Source of the DNA: Aeromicrobium senzhongii
GTDB taxonomy: Bacteria > Actinomycetota > Actinomycetes > Propionibacteriales > Nocardioidaceae
DNA: 64,000 bases
Assembly (NCBI RefSeq): GCF_014334735.1
Contig: NZ_CP060587.1
Coordinates: 1,364,001-1,428,000 of the forward strand
Direction: 5' to 3'
The notes under the pieces are model-generated. The model worked only from the letters and a program-made list of their open reading frames with translations. It was not told the origin of the DNA and did no database searches. Each line of letters starts with the position of its first letter. The stretch's first letter is position 1. This document shows positions 47,702 through 57,389 of this stretch, piece by piece. Made by a program: the position numbers and the translations under genes.

Positions 47702-48625
47702 GTGAAGATCGTCTTCGCCGGCACGCCGGCCACCGCAGTCCCGACGCTCGAGGCGCTCGTCGCCAGCCGCCACGAGGTCGCCGCCGTCATCACCCGTCCC
47801 GACGCGCGCGTCGGCCGGGGACGGTCCCTGCAGCCGTCGCCGGTCGCCGTCGCCGCCGAGGCCCACGGCATCCCCGTCCTGAAGCCCACGTCGACGTCCG
47901 ACCCCGAGTTCCTCGACGAGCTCGCCGCGACCGAGGCGCGGGTGGGCGTGATCGTCGCGTACGGCGCGCTGCTGCGCCGCGACGTCCTGGACGCGCTCGA
48001 GTTCGGCTGGATCAACCTGCACTACTCGGTGCTGCCGTCGTGGCGCGGTGCCGCGCCCGTCCAGCGGTCGATCATGGCCGGCGACGAGGTCACCGGCGCC
48101 ACCGTCTTCAGCCTCGTCGAGGCGCTCGACGCCGGTCCGGTGCTGGGCACGATCACCGAGCGCATCCGCGAGGACGACACCACGGGCACCCTGCTGGGCC
48201 GGCTGTCGGACCAGGGAGCGCGGCTCGTGGTGGACGTGGTCGACCACATCGAGGACGGCGACATCGGCGCAGTGAGCCAGCCCGAGGACGGCGTCTCGTA
48301 CGCCCACAAGCTCAGCACCGAGGACGCCCGCATCGACTGGCGGCGTCCGGCGTTTGCCATCGACCGGCACGTGCGCGGGTGCACTCCCGCGCCGGGCGCC
48401 TGGACCGAGGTCGACGGCGCCCGTCTGAAGGTCGGGCCGCTCACGATCGCCGAGGACTCGACGCTCGAACCCGGTGTCGCGGCGATCGGCAAGCGCGAGG
48501 TGCGCGTCGGCACCGCCACCACGGACGTGATCCTGGGAGAGGTGCAGCCGCACGGCAAGAAGGCGATGAACGCGGCCGACTGGGGCCGAGGACTCGGCGG
48601 AGCCACGGAGGTGGTGTTCGCATGA
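47702..48625 (+). CDS. fmt: Methionyl-tRNA formyltransferase
   Basis: The 307-residue protein formylates initiator Met-tRNA with 10-formyl-THF. The catalytic domain has the INLHYSVLPSWRGAAPVQRSI signature (Asn/His of the active site), and a C-terminal OB-like domain follows. GTG start; the stop overlaps rsmB by ATGA. Confidence 0.97.
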   Translation: MKIVFAGTPATAVPTLEALVASRHEVAAVITRPDARVGRGRSLQPSPVAVAAEAHGIPVLKPTSTSDPEFLDELAATEARVGVIVAYGALLRRDVLDALEFGWINLHYSVLPSWRGAAPVQRSIMAGDEVTGATVFSLVEALDAGPVLGTITERIREDDTTGTLLGRLSDQGARLVVDVVDHIEDGDIGAVSQPEDGVSYAHKLSTEDARIDWRRPAFAIDRHVRGCTPAPGAWTEVDGARLKVGPLTIAEDSTLEPGVAAIGKREVRVGTATTDVILGEVQPHGKKAMNAADWGRGLGGATEVVFA

Positions 48626-49893
48626 GCAACGCCATCACCGATCCCCGCGAGGTCGCCTTCGAGGTCATGTCGGCGGTCCGGACGCGTGAGGTCTACGTCA
48701 ACCTGCTGCTGCCGACGCTGCTGGGCGGACTGTCCGAGCGGGACGCCGCGCTGGCCACGGAGCTGACCCACAACACGATCCGCAACCAGGGCACGTACGA
48801 CGCGATCATCGACCGCGTCGCGACCGGCACGGTCCACCCGGCGGTGCGCGACGCGTTGCGGCTGGGCACCCACCAGCTGCTGGCGATGCGCGTGCCCCCG
48901 CACGCCGCCGTGGACACCACCGTGAACCTGGTCCGTCGCCGGATCGGGCACCGGCCCGTCGGGTTCACCAACGCGGTGCTGCGCAAGATCGGGCAGAAGG
49001 ACCTCGGCATGTGGATCAACGAGGTCACGGCAGGGCTGAGCCGGCTCGACGCGCTGGCCGTCCGGTACTCGCATCCCACATGGGTCGTCGAGGCGCTGGA
49101 GCAGGCGGTCGGTGCGGACCAGCTCGAGGACCTGCTCGAGGCCGACAACGTGCCGCCGTACGTCACGCTGGTCGCCCGCCCGGGCCTCGTCGACCCGCGG
49201 TCCCTGCCCGGTGAGACGGGACAGCTCAGTCCGTACGCCCGGGTGATGACCGGTGGCGGCGACCCCGGCTTCGTCCCGGCCGTGCGCGACGGCCGCGCGG
49301 GCGTGCAGGACGAGGGCTCGCAGATGGTCGCGATCACGACCGCCGAGGCCCCGATCGAGGGCTACGACACCCACTGGCTCGACCTGGCTGCCGGTCCCGG
49401 CGGCAAGGCCGCCCTGCTCGGCGCCCTCGCGGCGCAGCGCGGGGCCACCCTGGTCGCCAACGAGATGCAGCCGCACCGGGCCGAGCTGGTCCGTCAGTCG
49501 GTGAAGGCGCTGAAGAACGTCGAGGTCACCGTCTTCGACGGCCGCGAGGGTCCGTGGGAGGAGGAGTCCTTCGACCGCGTCCTGCTGGACGCCCCGTGCA
49601 CCGGGCTCGGCGCGCTCCGCCGGCGTCCGGAGGCCCGCTGGCGTCGCAAGCCTGAGGACGTCCCCGAGCTCGTGACGTTGCAGCGCGAGCTGCTGGGCCG
49701 CGCTGTCGACCTCGTCCGTCCGGGCGGCGTCGTCGGCTACGCGACGTGCTCGCCGCTGCTGGCCGAGACCCGCGAGGTCGTGGACGCTGTTCTCGCGGAC
49801 CGTCCCGATCTCAAGCTCGAGTCCGAGCACCACTGGTGGCCGCACACCGACGGCACCGACGCGATGTACCTCGCCATCGTCCGGCGCTCCTGA
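48622..49893 (+). CDS. rsmB: 16S rRNA (cytosine967-C5)-methyltransferase RsmB
   Basis: The 423-residue protein has an N-terminal NusB-like RNA-binding domain and a C-terminal SAM methyltransferase. The SAM motif is LDLAAGPGGKAA; the two functional cysteines lie in DAPCTGLG and GYATCSP, the latter being the nucleophile. The ATG overlaps fmt, the usual fmt-rsmB pair. Confidence 0.95.
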   Translation: MSNAITDPREVAFEVMSAVRTREVYVNLLLPTLLGGLSERDAALATELTHNTIRNQGTYDAIIDRVATGTVHPAVRDALRLGTHQLLAMRVPPHAAVDTTVNLVRRRIGHRPVGFTNAVLRKIGQKDLGMWINEVTAGLSRLDALAVRYSHPTWVVEALEQAVGADQLEDLLEADNVPPYVTLVARPGLVDPRSLPGETGQLSPYARVMTGGGDPGFVPAVRDGRAGVQDEGSQMVAITTAEAPIEGYDTHWLDLAAGPGGKAALLGALAAQRGATLVANEMQPHRAELVRQSVKALKNVEVTVFDGREGPWEEESFDRVLLDAPCTGLGALRRRPEARWRRKPEDVPELVTLQRELLGRAVDLVRPGGVVGYATCSPLLAETREVVDAVLADRPDLKLESEHHWWPHTDGTDAMYLAIVRRS

Positions 49894-49899
49894 TCTCGG

Positions 49900-49905
49900 T
49901 ACCCT
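49900..49905 (+). promoter_or_regulatory. -10 of a probable leaderless rpe transcript
   Basis: TACCCT ends six bases before the ATG at 49912. Confidence 0.45.
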
Positions 49906-49911
49906 CGCCCC

Positions 49912-50568
49912 ATGCGCATCACCCCGAGCCTGCTGAACGCCGACTTCGCGAACCTGGCGGGGGAGGCGGCACGGATCCCCAGTGCCGACTACCTGCACAT
50001 GGACGTGATGGACAACCACTTCGTGCCGAACCTGACGCTCGGCGCTCCGGTGATCGAGGCGCTGGCGAAGGCGGCCCCGCAGCCGATCGACGCGCACCTC
50101 ATGATCGAGGAGCCCGACCGCTGGGCCCCGCAGTTCGTCGAGGCCGGGGCGTCCAGCGTGACGTTCCACGTCGAGGCAGCCCAGGCTCCCGTACGGCTCG
50201 CTCGTGAGATCCGTGCCCAGGGTGCGCGTGCCTCGATGGCGCTCAAGCCCGCGACGCCGATCGAGCCCTACGAGGACCTGCTGCCCGAGCTCGACATGGT
50301 GCTGATCATGACCGTCGAGCCGGGATTCGGCGGCCAGAAGTTCCTCGACCTGTGCCTGCCCAAGATCCGTCGCACCCGCGCGCTGCTCGACAAGGTCGGC
50401 GGCGACATCTGGCTTCAGGTCGACGGGGGAGTGTCGCTGGAGACCATCGAGCGTTGCGCCGAGGCCGGCGCCGACACGTTCGTGGCGGGCTCCGCGGTCT
50501 ACGGCGCGGACGACCCGGGCGCGATGGTCGAGCGTCTGCGTGAGACGGCCGCCGGCGCTTGTCACTGA
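49912..50568 (+). CDS. rpe: Ribulose-phosphate 3-epimerase
   Basis: The 218-residue TIM barrel interconverts ribulose-5-P and xylulose-5-P. Metal-binding residues are visible in [12 protein letters not shown] and the phosphate loop in [10 protein letters not shown] and VDGGVS. It precedes the riboflavin operon, whose ribulose-5-P substrate it shares. Confidence 0.97.
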   Translation: MRITPSLLNADFANLAGEAARIPSADYLHMDVMDNHFVPNLTLGAPVIEALAKAAPQPIDAHLMIEEPDRWAPQFVEAGASSVTFHVEAAQAPVRLAREIRAQGARASMALKPATPIEPYEDLLPELDMVLIMTVEPGFGGQKFLDLCLPKIRRTRALLDKVGGDIWLQVDGGVSLETIERCAEAGADTFVAGSAVYGADDPGAMVERLRETAAGACH

Positions 50569-50573
50569 GCCGG

Positions 50574-50579
50574 TAGACT
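50574..50579 (+). promoter_or_regulatory. Putative -10 of the riboflavin operon
   Basis: TAGACT right after rpe predicts transcription starting near 50586, just upstream of the FMN riboswitch. Confidence 0.45.
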
Positions 50580-50602
50580 CTCCGCAGAACGAGCTAACGC
50601 TC

Positions 50603-50729
50603 GCGTGCTCCGGGGTCGGTGAAAGTCCGAACCGGCGGTGACAGTCCGCGACCCGAGGCCCTCCGGGGCTGAGGTTGAACCGGTGGAACTCCGGTACCGA
50701 CGGTTAAAGTCCGGATGGAAGGTGCACGC
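50603..50729 (+). ncRNA. FMN riboswitch (RFN element)
   Basis: All conserved RFN blocks are present: GGGTCGGTGAAAGTCCGAACCGGCGGT, CAGTCCGCGACCC, GAACCGGTGGAACTCCGGTACCGACGGTTAAAGTCCGGATGGAAG in order. The closing P1 stem pairs GCGTGC (50603-50608) with GCACGC (50724-50729). It binds FMN and shuts off the rib genes. The 63-nt stretch to ribD shows no clear T-run terminator, so control may be translational or Rho-dependent. Confidence 0.97.
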
Positions 50730-50792
50730 TGCTCGGGCGCGACGCGTCCGAGCCGTCCCCGGTGTGTCGTGAGCCCGACCGCAGGGGGCCCG

Positions 50793-51827
50793 GTGGCCAG
50801 TCAGACCGAGATCGACGCGATGCGTCGAGCGATCGACGCCGCACGCACGGTGGGCCGCACGCTGCCCAACCCTCCGGTCGGCTGCGTGCTGCTCGCGCCG
50901 GACGGCACCGAGCTGGCGGTCGGCGTCCATCGTGGCGCCGGCACCGACCACGCCGAGGTCGACGCCCTCAAGCAGGCCGGCGACCGGGCCCGCGGCGCCA
51001 CTGCCGTCGTGACGCTCGAGCCCTGCGACCACACCGGCCGGACCGGCCCGTGCACCCGCGCTCTGCTCGACGCGGGTGTCGCCCGGGTCGTCCACGGCTC
51101 CAGCGATCCCGCGGAGGGCGCCGGGGGAGCGAAGGCGCTGATCGACGCCGGGGTCGACGTCGAGAGTGGTGTCCTGGTCGACGAGACCGACGAGCTGATC
51201 CGGTTCTGGGCCTTCCGTCACGTCCACGGCCGGCCGTTCGTGACCTGGAAGTACGCCGCCACCCTCGACGGGCTCAGCGCGGCGCCGGACGGCACGAGCC
51301 AGTGGATCACCAGCCAGACGGCACGCCGCGACGTGCAGCAGTTCCGGGCCGAGTGCGACGCCATCATGGCGGGCACGAACTCGGTGTTGACCGACGATCC
51401 CCGGCTCACGGTGCGCGATGACGACGACCGGCCCCTGCCGTACGACCGCCAGCCGCTGCGGGTCGTGGTGGGGGAGTCGAAGATCCCGCAGTACTACCGC
51501 GTCCTCGACCGCGTGGCTCCCACCCGGCTGATCCAGTCCCGTGACCCGCACGAGGTACTGGGCCTGCTGAACGAGGCCGGCATCCACCACGTGTGGCTCG
51601 AGGGCGGACCGCGTCTGGCGGGCGCCTTCTGGGGCGCAGGCCTGATCGACCGCGTCATCGGCTACCTGGCGCCGGCGATGCTCGGCTCCGGCCGTGCCGC
51701 GCTCGAGGGCGAGGCCACGACGCTGGCGGACATCCGCCCCATCGCCATCACCGACCTGAGCATGGTCGGCCCCGACATCCGCATCATCGGCACGCCCGGC
51801 CGGGCGCCCAGAGAGGACATGGACTGA
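50793..51827 (+). CDS. ribD: RibD, bifunctional pyrimidine deaminase/reductase
   Basis: The 344-residue protein carries steps two and three of riboflavin synthesis. The N-terminal deaminase has zinc ligands H53 (DHAEVDAL, with E55 as proton shuttle), C78 and C87 ([11 protein letters not shown]). The C-terminal reductase domain begins near [12 protein letters not shown]. The GTG at 50793 follows AGGGGG. An ATG at 50715 in the same frame lies inside the riboswitch GGATGGAAGG block and is not a start; GTG 50769 is a weaker alternative. A one-base TGATG overlap joins it to ribE. Confidence 0.95.
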   Translation: MASQTEIDAMRRAIDAARTVGRTLPNPPVGCVLLAPDGTELAVGVHRGAGTDHAEVDALKQAGDRARGATAVVTLEPCDHTGRTGPCTRALLDAGVARVVHGSSDPAEGAGGAKALIDAGVDVESGVLVDETDELIRFWAFRHVHGRPFVTWKYAATLDGLSAAPDGTSQWITSQTARRDVQQFRAECDAIMAGTNSVLTDDPRLTVRDDDDRPLPYDRQPLRVVVGESKIPQYYRVLDRVAPTRLIQSRDPHEVLGLLNEAGIHHVWLEGGPRLAGAFWGAGLIDRVIGYLAPAMLGSGRAALEGEATTLADIRPIAITDLSMVGPDIRIIGTPGRAPREDMD

Positions 51828-52426
51828 TGTTCACCGGACTGGTGGAGGAGAAGGGCACCGTCGTGGCCCTGGACGACCTCGGCGACTCCGTGAGGATCAC
51901 GATCCGCGGACCCGTCGTGACCTCGGACGCCGCCCACGGCGACTCGATCGCCGTCAACGGCTGCTGCCTGACGGTCGTCGACCCGACGCAGGACACCTTC
52001 AGCGCCGACGTCATGCGCGAGTCGCTCGACCGGACCAGCCTGGGCGACCTGACGCCGGGCGCCGAGGTCAACCTCGAGCGCGCGATGCAGGCCGGCGCCC
52101 GCATGGGCGGCCACATCGTCCAGGGACACGTCGACGGCACGGCGACGTTGCTGGACCGCACCCCCAGCGAGCACTGGGAGGTCGTCCGCTTCAGCCTGCC
52201 GCCCGAGCTCGCCCGCTACGTCGTCGACAAGGGATCGATCACCGTCGACGGCACGTCGCTCACGGTCGTCGAGGCCGGCGACGACTGGTTCAGCGTCTCG
52301 CTGATCCCCACCACCTTGGCCGACACCGTGCTCGGCACCCGTCAACCCGGCGACCGCGTCAACCTCGAGGTGGACGTCATCGCCAAGTACGTCGAGCGGC
52401 TGCTCGAGAAGGGAGCTCACGCATGA
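51827..52426 (+). CDS. ribE: Riboflavin synthase alpha chain
   Basis: The 199-residue protein has the two internal-repeat lumazine-binding domains. The N-terminal [10 protein letters not shown] and the later [10 protein letters not shown] / DGTSLTV repeats are diagnostic. It dismutates two lumazines to riboflavin. The start overlaps ribD by one base and the end overlaps ribBA by four. Confidence 0.97.
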   Translation: MFTGLVEEKGTVVALDDLGDSVRITIRGPVVTSDAAHGDSIAVNGCCLTVVDPTQDTFSADVMRESLDRTSLGDLTPGAEVNLERAMQAGARMGGHIVQGHVDGTATLLDRTPSEHWEVVRFSLPPELARYVVDKGSITVDGTSLTVVEAGDDWFSVSLIPTTLADTVLGTRQPGDRVNLEVDVIAKYVERLLEKGAHA

Positions 52427-53664
52427 GCGAGCAGTACTCCGGAGTCCGCCTCGACAGCATCGAGCGCGCGATCAACGACATCCGCGAGGGCAAGGCCATC
52501 GTCGTCGTCGACGACGAGGGCCGCGAGAACGAGGGCGACATCATCTTCGCCGCATCCAAGGCCACGCCCGAGCTCATGGCCTTCCTGGTCCGTTACTCCA
52601 GCGGTCTGGTCTGCGCGCCGGTCACCGGCGAGATCCTCGACCGGCTCGCGATCCCGCTGATGACCCCGCACAACCGCGACCGGTTGCGTACCGCGTACAC
52701 GGTCTCGATCGACGCCCGCGACGGCGTCACCACGGGCATCTCGGCCTCCGACCGCGCCCGCACCTGCCGCGTCCTGGCGGACTCGGCGACCGAGCCGTTC
52801 GAGATCACCCAGCCCGGCCACATCGTGCCGCTGCGCGCGAAGGCCGGGGGAGTGCTGGAGCGTCCCGGTCACACCGAGGCCGCCGTCGACTTCGCCCGCC
52901 TCGCGGGCCTGACGCCCGCGGGCGTGATCGGCGAGGTCATGAACGACGACGGCACGCTCAAGCGCGCGCCCGAGCTGCGCGAGTTCGCCGACGAGCACGG
53001 GCTGGCGCTCGTGTCGATTGCGGATCTGCAGGTGCACCTGCGGCTGCACGAGTCGCAGATCGACCGCCTCGCCGAGACCCGGCTGCCCACCGAGTTCGGC
53101 CAGTTCCGTGCGCTCGGGTACCGCGACCGGATCGACGGCGCCGAGCACGTCGCGCTGGTCCACGGCGACCCCGGCACCGAGGACGTGCTGGTGCGCCTGC
53201 ACTCGGAGTGCCTGACCGGCGACGTCTTCGGCTCGCGCCGCTGCGACTGCGGACCGCAGTTCGAGGCGGCGATGGCCGCCGTCGTCGCCGAGGGCGCGGG
53301 CATCGTGGTCTACCTGCGCGGCCACGAGGGCCGCGGGATCGGCCTGCTGCACAAGCTGCAGGCCTACGAACTGCAGGACGAGGGCCAGGACACGGTCGAC
53401 GCGAACCTCGCGCTGGGATTCGGCGAGGACGAGCGCGACTACGCCGCGGGCGCCCAGATCCTGCGCGACCTGGGCATCACCTCGGTCCGGCTCATGACGA
53501 ACAACCCCGACAAGTCCACCCAGCTGGAGCAGTACGGCGTCAAGGTCGCCGAGCGTCTCCCGGTGGTCATCGCGCCCACCCCCGACAACCTGCGGTACCT
53601 GCAGACCAAGGCCGCGCGCATGGGTCACGACCTGCCCGACCTGCACATCGACGAGGAGAGCTGA
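52423..53664 (+). CDS. ribBA: RibBA, DHBP synthase/GTP cyclohydrolase II
   Basis: The 413-residue fusion has DHBP synthase at 1-205 ([22 protein letters not shown]) and GTP cyclohydrolase II after that, with zinc cysteines in [18 protein letters not shown] and catalytic GHEGRGIGL. It supplies both precursors of riboflavin, from ribulose-5-P and GTP. ATGA overlap with ribE. Confidence 0.97.
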   Translation: MSEQYSGVRLDSIERAINDIREGKAIVVVDDEGRENEGDIIFAASKATPELMAFLVRYSSGLVCAPVTGEILDRLAIPLMTPHNRDRLRTAYTVSIDARDGVTTGISASDRARTCRVLADSATEPFEITQPGHIVPLRAKAGGVLERPGHTEAAVDFARLAGLTPAGVIGEVMNDDGTLKRAPELREFADEHGLALVSIADLQVHLRLHESQIDRLAETRLPTEFGQFRALGYRDRIDGAEHVALVHGDPGTEDVLVRLHSECLTGDVFGSRRCDCGPQFEAAMAAVVAEGAGIVVYLRGHEGRGIGLLHKLQAYELQDEGQDTVDANLALGFGEDERDYAAGAQILRDLGITSVRLMTNNPDKSTQLEQYGVKVAERLPVVIAPTPDNLRYLQTKAARMGHDLPDLHIDEES

Positions 53665-53665
53665 C

Positions 53666-54145
53666 ATGGCCGGACACGGCGCCCCCGAACTGACGGTCGA
53701 CGGGGCCGGCGCGAAGGTCGCCATCGTGGCGTCCAGCTGGCACACCGAGGTCATGGACGGCCTCGTCGCCGGTGCCGAGCGCGCCCTCAAGGAGGCCGGG
53801 GTCAGCGACCCCACGCTCGTGCGCGCCGCCGGCTCGTTCGAGCTGCCGATCATCGCCCAGGGCTGCGCGAAGGCCGGGTACGACGTGGTGGTGGCGCTCG
53901 GCGTCATCATCCGCGGCGGCACGCCGCACTTCGAGTACGTGTCGGCCGCGACCACCGACGGACTGTCGCGCGTCGCGCTCGACACCGGCGTCCCGGTGGG
54001 CTTCGGACTGCTCACGTGCGACGACGAGCAGCAGGCGCTGGACCGCGCCGGACTGCCCGGATCGAACGAGGACAAGGGCCGTGAGGCCGCCGAGGCGGCG
54101 CTCGCGGCATGGGTGACCCTCCGGGGTCTGACCCCTCGCCGATAG
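53666..54145 (+). CDS. ribH: 6,7-dimethyl-8-ribityllumazine synthase
   Basis: The 159-residue protein has the substrate-binding [29 protein letters not shown] with the catalytic His, and [10 protein letters not shown]. It joins the RibA and RibB products. It starts one base after the ribBA stop. Confidence 0.97.
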   Translation: MAGHGAPELTVDGAGAKVAIVASSWHTEVMDGLVAGAERALKEAGVSDPTLVRAAGSFELPIIAQGCAKAGYDVVVALGVIIRGGTPHFEYVSAATTDGLSRVALDTGVPVGFGLLTCDDEQQALDRAGLPGSNEDKGREAAEAALAAWVTLRGLTPRR

Positions 54146-54148
54146 GAT
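54143..54148 (+). promoter_or_regulatory. -10 of a probable leaderless hisE transcript
   Basis: TAGGAT overlaps the ribH stop region and ends seven bases before the hisE ATG at 54156. Confidence 0.45.
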
Positions 54149-54155
54149 CGACGCG

Positions 54156-54419
54156 ATGAAGACGTTCGATGGCCTGTTCGCGGAACTGTCCGAGAAGGCC
54201 GCCACCCGCCCCGAGGGCTCCCGCACCGTCGCGGAGCTCGACGGTGGCGTGCACGCGATCGGCAAGAAGCTCGTCGAGGAGGCCGCCGAGTCGTGGATGG
54301 CCGCCGAGCACGAGGGACCTGCGCGTGCGGCCGAGGAGATCAGCCAACTGCTGTACCACGCGCAGGTGATGATGATCGCCGCTGGCATCTCGCTCGATGA
54401 CGTCTACTCACACCTCTAG
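54156..54419 (+). CDS. hisE: Phosphoribosyl-ATP pyrophosphohydrolase
   Basis: The 87-residue all-alpha pyrophosphatase performs step two of histidine synthesis. [28 protein letters not shown] contains the metal-binding ExxE / ExxD-type helices. It pairs with hisG, seven bases downstream, apart from the rest of the his genes. Confidence 0.95.
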   Translation: MKTFDGLFAELSEKAATRPEGSRTVAELDGGVHAIGKKLVEEAAESWMAAEHEGPARAAEEISQLLYHAQVMMIAAGISLDDVYSHL

Positions 54420-54426
54420 GAACCAC

Positions 54427-55272
54427 ATGCTCAAGGTCGCCGTCCCCAACAAGGGGGCCCTGTCCGAGGCTGCTGCCGAGATGCTGGCCGAGGCCGGCTA
54501 CCGCCAGCGCCGCAACGCCAAGGACCTCGTCTGCGTCGATGCCGACAACGACGTCGAGTTCTTCTACCTGCGTCCGCGCGACATCGCGATCTACGTCGGC
54601 GAGGGCACCCTCGACGCCGGGATCACCGGCCGCGACCTGCTGCTGGACTCCGGCGCCAAGGCCGACGAGGTCATGACGCTGGGCTTCGCCGGCTCGACGT
54701 TCCGCTTCGCGGCACCTCGCGGCACGCTGACGTCCGAGGCCGAGCTGGCCGGTCGTCGCATCGCCACCTCGTACCCGGGCATCGTCCGGGCGCACCTCGA
54801 GACCCTGGGCATCGACGCCCAGGTCGTGCGCCTCGACGGCGCCGTCGAGACCTCGATCCGGTTGGGCGTCGCGGACGCGATCGCCGACGTCGTCGAGACC
54901 GGCACCACGCTGCGTCAAGCAGGGCTCGAGGTCTTCGGCGAGCCGATCCTGCAGTCCGAGGCGCTGATGATCACGCGGTCCGCCGCCGAGGCTCCCGCCG
55001 GCATGGAGGTCTTCCGCCGTCGCCTCGAGAGCGTCATCGTCGCGCGCACCTACGTGATGATGGACTACGACATCCGCGTCGAGAACGTCGAGAAGGCCGT
55101 CGGCCTCACGCCCGGCATCGAGTCGCCCACGGTCTCGCCGCTTCATCGTGAGGGCTGGGTCGCGGTGCGGGCGATGGTTCCGCGCGACGCCAGCCAACGG
55201 ATCATGGACGACCTCTACGCCCTCGGCGGTCGCGGCATCCTCGTCACCGACATCCTGTCGTGCCGGATCTGA
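54427..55272 (+). CDS. hisG: ATP phosphoribosyltransferase (long form, HisG)
   Basis: The 281-residue committing enzyme of histidine synthesis has VPNKGALSEAA at the start, LDAGITGRDL in the substrate region and the C-terminal ACT-like regulatory domain (LHREGWVAVRAMVPRD) of the long, histidine-inhibited form, so no hisZ is needed. The ATG at 54427 was chosen over an upstream frame start inside hisE. Confidence 0.96.
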   Translation: MLKVAVPNKGALSEAAAEMLAEAGYRQRRNAKDLVCVDADNDVEFFYLRPRDIAIYVGEGTLDAGITGRDLLLDSGAKADEVMTLGFAGSTFRFAAPRGTLTSEAELAGRRIATSYPGIVRAHLETLGIDAQVVRLDGAVETSIRLGVADAIADVVETGTTLRQAGLEVFGEPILQSEALMITRSAAEAPAGMEVFRRRLESVIVARTYVMMDYDIRVENVEKAVGLTPGIESPTVSPLHREGWVAVRAMVPRDASQRIMDDLYALGGRGILVTDILSCRI

Positions 55273-55691
55273 TGGATATGACCACGCGCCGCACCTTCCG
55301 TCCCACCGGTGTCATCGTCGTGATGTGGGCGATGGTGGTCGTGCTGACCGTCATGGCCTTCGTCATCGGCACCCGACTGCCCGAGGGCTACCAGTTCCGC
55401 ACGTCCGAGACGGTCACGATCGGCGCGCTGATCTGCGCCGTGGCGATCTTCGCGCTGGCCTGCACCCTGAGCCGGGCCAGCGGCGACGAGGAGTCGCTGA
55501 CCTTCGTCAACGGGTTCCGCAAGCACGTCCTGCGCTGGGACGAGATCGCCGTCATCTCGATGCGCGCCGGTGCGCCGTGGCCCACCGTCGAGACCAAGGA
55601 CGGCCGGCGGCTGCCGGTGTTCGCGATCCAGGGCAGTGAGGGCGGCTCCGCGCGCGACGCGGTGTCGTGGCTCGTCGGGCACCTGCGATGA
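55272..55691 (+). CDS. PH-domain membrane protein (bacterial PH, bPH-like)
   Basis: The 139-residue protein has two transmembrane helices (about 14-36 and 50-70). A small PH-like strand region follows (LTFVNGFRKHVLRWDEIAVISM). It starts in a TGATG overlap with hisG and ends in an ATGA overlap with the next gene. Such proteins follow hisG in many actinobacteria and their function is unknown. Confidence 0.8.
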   Translation: MDMTTRRTFRPTGVIVVMWAMVVVLTVMAFVIGTRLPEGYQFRTSETVTIGALICAVAIFALACTLSRASGDEESLTFVNGFRKHVLRWDEIAVISMRAGAPWPTVETKDGRRLPVFAIQGSEGGSARDAVSWLVGHLR

Positions 55692-56158
55692 GCGTCCACG
55701 GCGGAGGCCGTTCGCTCGCCTCGCCGGCGTTCCCGGACGACGACGGCTCGACCGATCCGACGCTGGACCTCACGGACGACACGACCGTGCTGGCGACCCT
55801 CGGCACGGCCCGGGTGTTCGTCCCCGTGGTCGCGGTGCTGGGGGAGCAGGCCACCGACGGCAGCGACAAGAACTCCGACATGGCCGCGGTGCTGATGACC
55901 GGAGCCGACGGCCGCACCGCCCTGCTGGCGTTCAGCTCGATCGAGACGATGACGCGCTGGAACCCGAACTCGCGCCCCGTCCCCGTCTACGGCCGGGACG
56001 CCGCGCGTGCCGCGATCTCGGAGGGCGCCTCGGCCCTGCTGCTCGACCTGGCCCAGCCGTCGTTCAGCGTCGTCGAGACCGAAGACCTCGAGCACCTCGC
56101 CGCCGAGCACGTCCTCGTCACGACGCCCGCCGGCACCGCCTGGGTCGAGCCGGCCTAG
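55688..56158 (+). CDS. SseB-family protein
   Basis: The 156-residue soluble protein resembles the SseB N-terminal domain, with FVPVVAVLGE, AVLMTGADGRTALLAFSSIETMTRW and a C-terminal strand. The role is unknown. Its ATG overlaps the PH-domain gene, and its stop overlaps the convergent gene at 56155 by four bases. Confidence 0.8.
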   Translation: MSVHGGGRSLASPAFPDDDGSTDPTLDLTDDTTVLATLGTARVFVPVVAVLGEQATDGSDKNSDMAAVLMTGADGRTALLAFSSIETMTRWNPNSRPVPVYGRDAARAAISEGASALLLDLAQPSFSVVETEDLEHLAAEHVLVTTPAGTAWVEPA

Positions 56159-56643
56159 TCCTGATCGATGCGCGTGGCCGGCAGATTGACGAGGTTCACG
56201 TCGGCCTCGTACGTGATTGCCGAGGCCGGTAGACCCGCGAACCGCGCGAGCTCCCGCTGCTCGTCCTGACTCGGCACATCGGCGGTCACGCCGACCCGCA
56301 CGCCCGATCCGTCCGAGTTCACCGAGACCTCCGTGAGGCCGAGGGCTCGACCCTCTGTCGAGTCGGCCAGCCTCCGCGCCACCTCCTGCAGCTCGGAGCG
56401 GGTGTAGGCGGCTTGGGACGTCGCGACGATCCGGATGCCCCCTGGAGTCTCGGCCGCGTACTCCGTCACCCTGGCCGGTACCGACCCGTGCCATCTGGCG
56501 GTGATGACCTTCTGGTCGGCGATCTCGGCGATGCTGGAGGGAGGCGTCGCATGGGAGGCACCCGCTTGGGCGACGCCGAACCCGCCGGCCGCCACGGCGA
56601 GAGCGCCAACGGCGAGCGAAGTCATCGTGCGAAGAGCGCTCAT
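56155..56643 (-). CDS. Exported hypothetical protein
   Basis: The 162-residue protein has an N-terminal signal-like segment (MTSLAVGALAVAAGGFGVAQAGA), then a mixed alpha/beta domain with an arginine-rich helix (RSELQEVARRLADST) and strand pairs. No family is recognised. The ATG at 56641-56643 is seven bases after the AIM24 stop without a clear SD, so coupling to the upstream gene is likely. Confidence 0.65.
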   Translation of the reverse strand: MSALRTMTSLAVGALAVAAGGFGVAQAGASHATPPSSIAEIADQKVITARWHGSVPARVTEYAAETPGGIRIVATSQAAYTRSELQEVARRLADSTEGRALGLTEVSVNSDGSGVRVGVTADVPSQDEQRELARFAGLPASAITYEADVNLVNLPATRIDQD

Positions 56644-56650
56644 GGTCAGG

Positions 56651-57370
56651 TCAGCTGAACAGGTCGCCGATGATGCCGCCACCGCCGCCGGAGGACCCGC
56701 CGGACGAGCCGCTGGCGCCGCTGTCCCACTCGCTCGGCTGGACGACCACGAAGCCCTGACCGTGGTAGCGGTACTGGAACGCCTCGCCCGATCCGCCGCG
56801 CAGCATGGAGCGCACGTTCATCGAGTTGACCAGCTGCGGCTGCAGGTGCGACGACCAGGCGACCGCCGCGTTCACGTCGACGTGGGTGGGCTGCTGGGCG
56901 CAGTCGAGCACCACCGGCTGGCCGACGGCGTGCAGCGCCACGGTCCCGGTGCCGGAGAGTTCCATGTTGAACAGGCCGCCGGCCATCATGCTGCCGGCCT
57001 TGACCCGCTTGATGTCCCACTTCAGGGACGAGTCGAACGCCAGCAGGTTGCGGCCGCTGACGCTGAGCGCGTCACCGGTCAGCTGGACGAGGAACACGTA
57101 GCCGGCGGTGTCGGCGAAGAAGACCTCGCCCTGACCGGAGACCCGCATGAGCGGCACGTCGTCGCCGCTGACGGCCTTCTTCAGCAGGCGGCCCATCGAG
57201 CCCGCGCTCTCGTGGTTGAACGTGACCGCACCCTGGTACGCGACCATCGCGCCCTTGACGGCCAGCACGTCGTCACCGAGGGAGACGCGCAGCATCTGGG
57301 GGTTCTGGACGACGAAGCGCTCGTTCGTCTGCTTCTCGAGGTTGGCCTGGCTGAACAGTTCGCTCTGCAT
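56651..57370 (-). CDS. AIM24-family protein
   Basis: The 239-residue protein has the beta-strand-rich AIM24/TIGR00266 domain: LRVSLGDDVLAVKGAMVAYQG, then AGYVFLVQLTGDALSVSGRNLLAFD. A glycine/serine-rich C-terminal tail (GSSGGSSGGGGG) ends in a hydrophobic patch. In mitochondria AIM24 organises inner-membrane complexes; bacterial roles are unclear. The ATG at 57368-57370 is preferred over a GTG two codons upstream. Confidence 0.85.
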   Translation of the reverse strand: MQSELFSQANLEKQTNERFVVQNPQMLRVSLGDDVLAVKGAMVAYQGAVTFNHESAGSMGRLLKKAVSGDDVPLMRVSGQGEVFFADTAGYVFLVQLTGDALSVSGRNLLAFDSSLKWDIKRVKAGSMMAGGLFNMELSGTGTVALHAVGQPVVLDCAQQPTHVDVNAAVAWSSHLQPQLVNSMNVRSMLRGGSGEAFQYRYHGQGFVVVQPSEWDSGASGSSGGSSGGGGGIIGDLFS

Positions 57371-57389
57371 GGGCACAGCCTAGGGGGCG

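Noticed and set aside
50715-50717. ATG start for ribD
   Set aside because: It is part of the conserved FMN riboswitch sequence and would add a non-conserved N-terminus.
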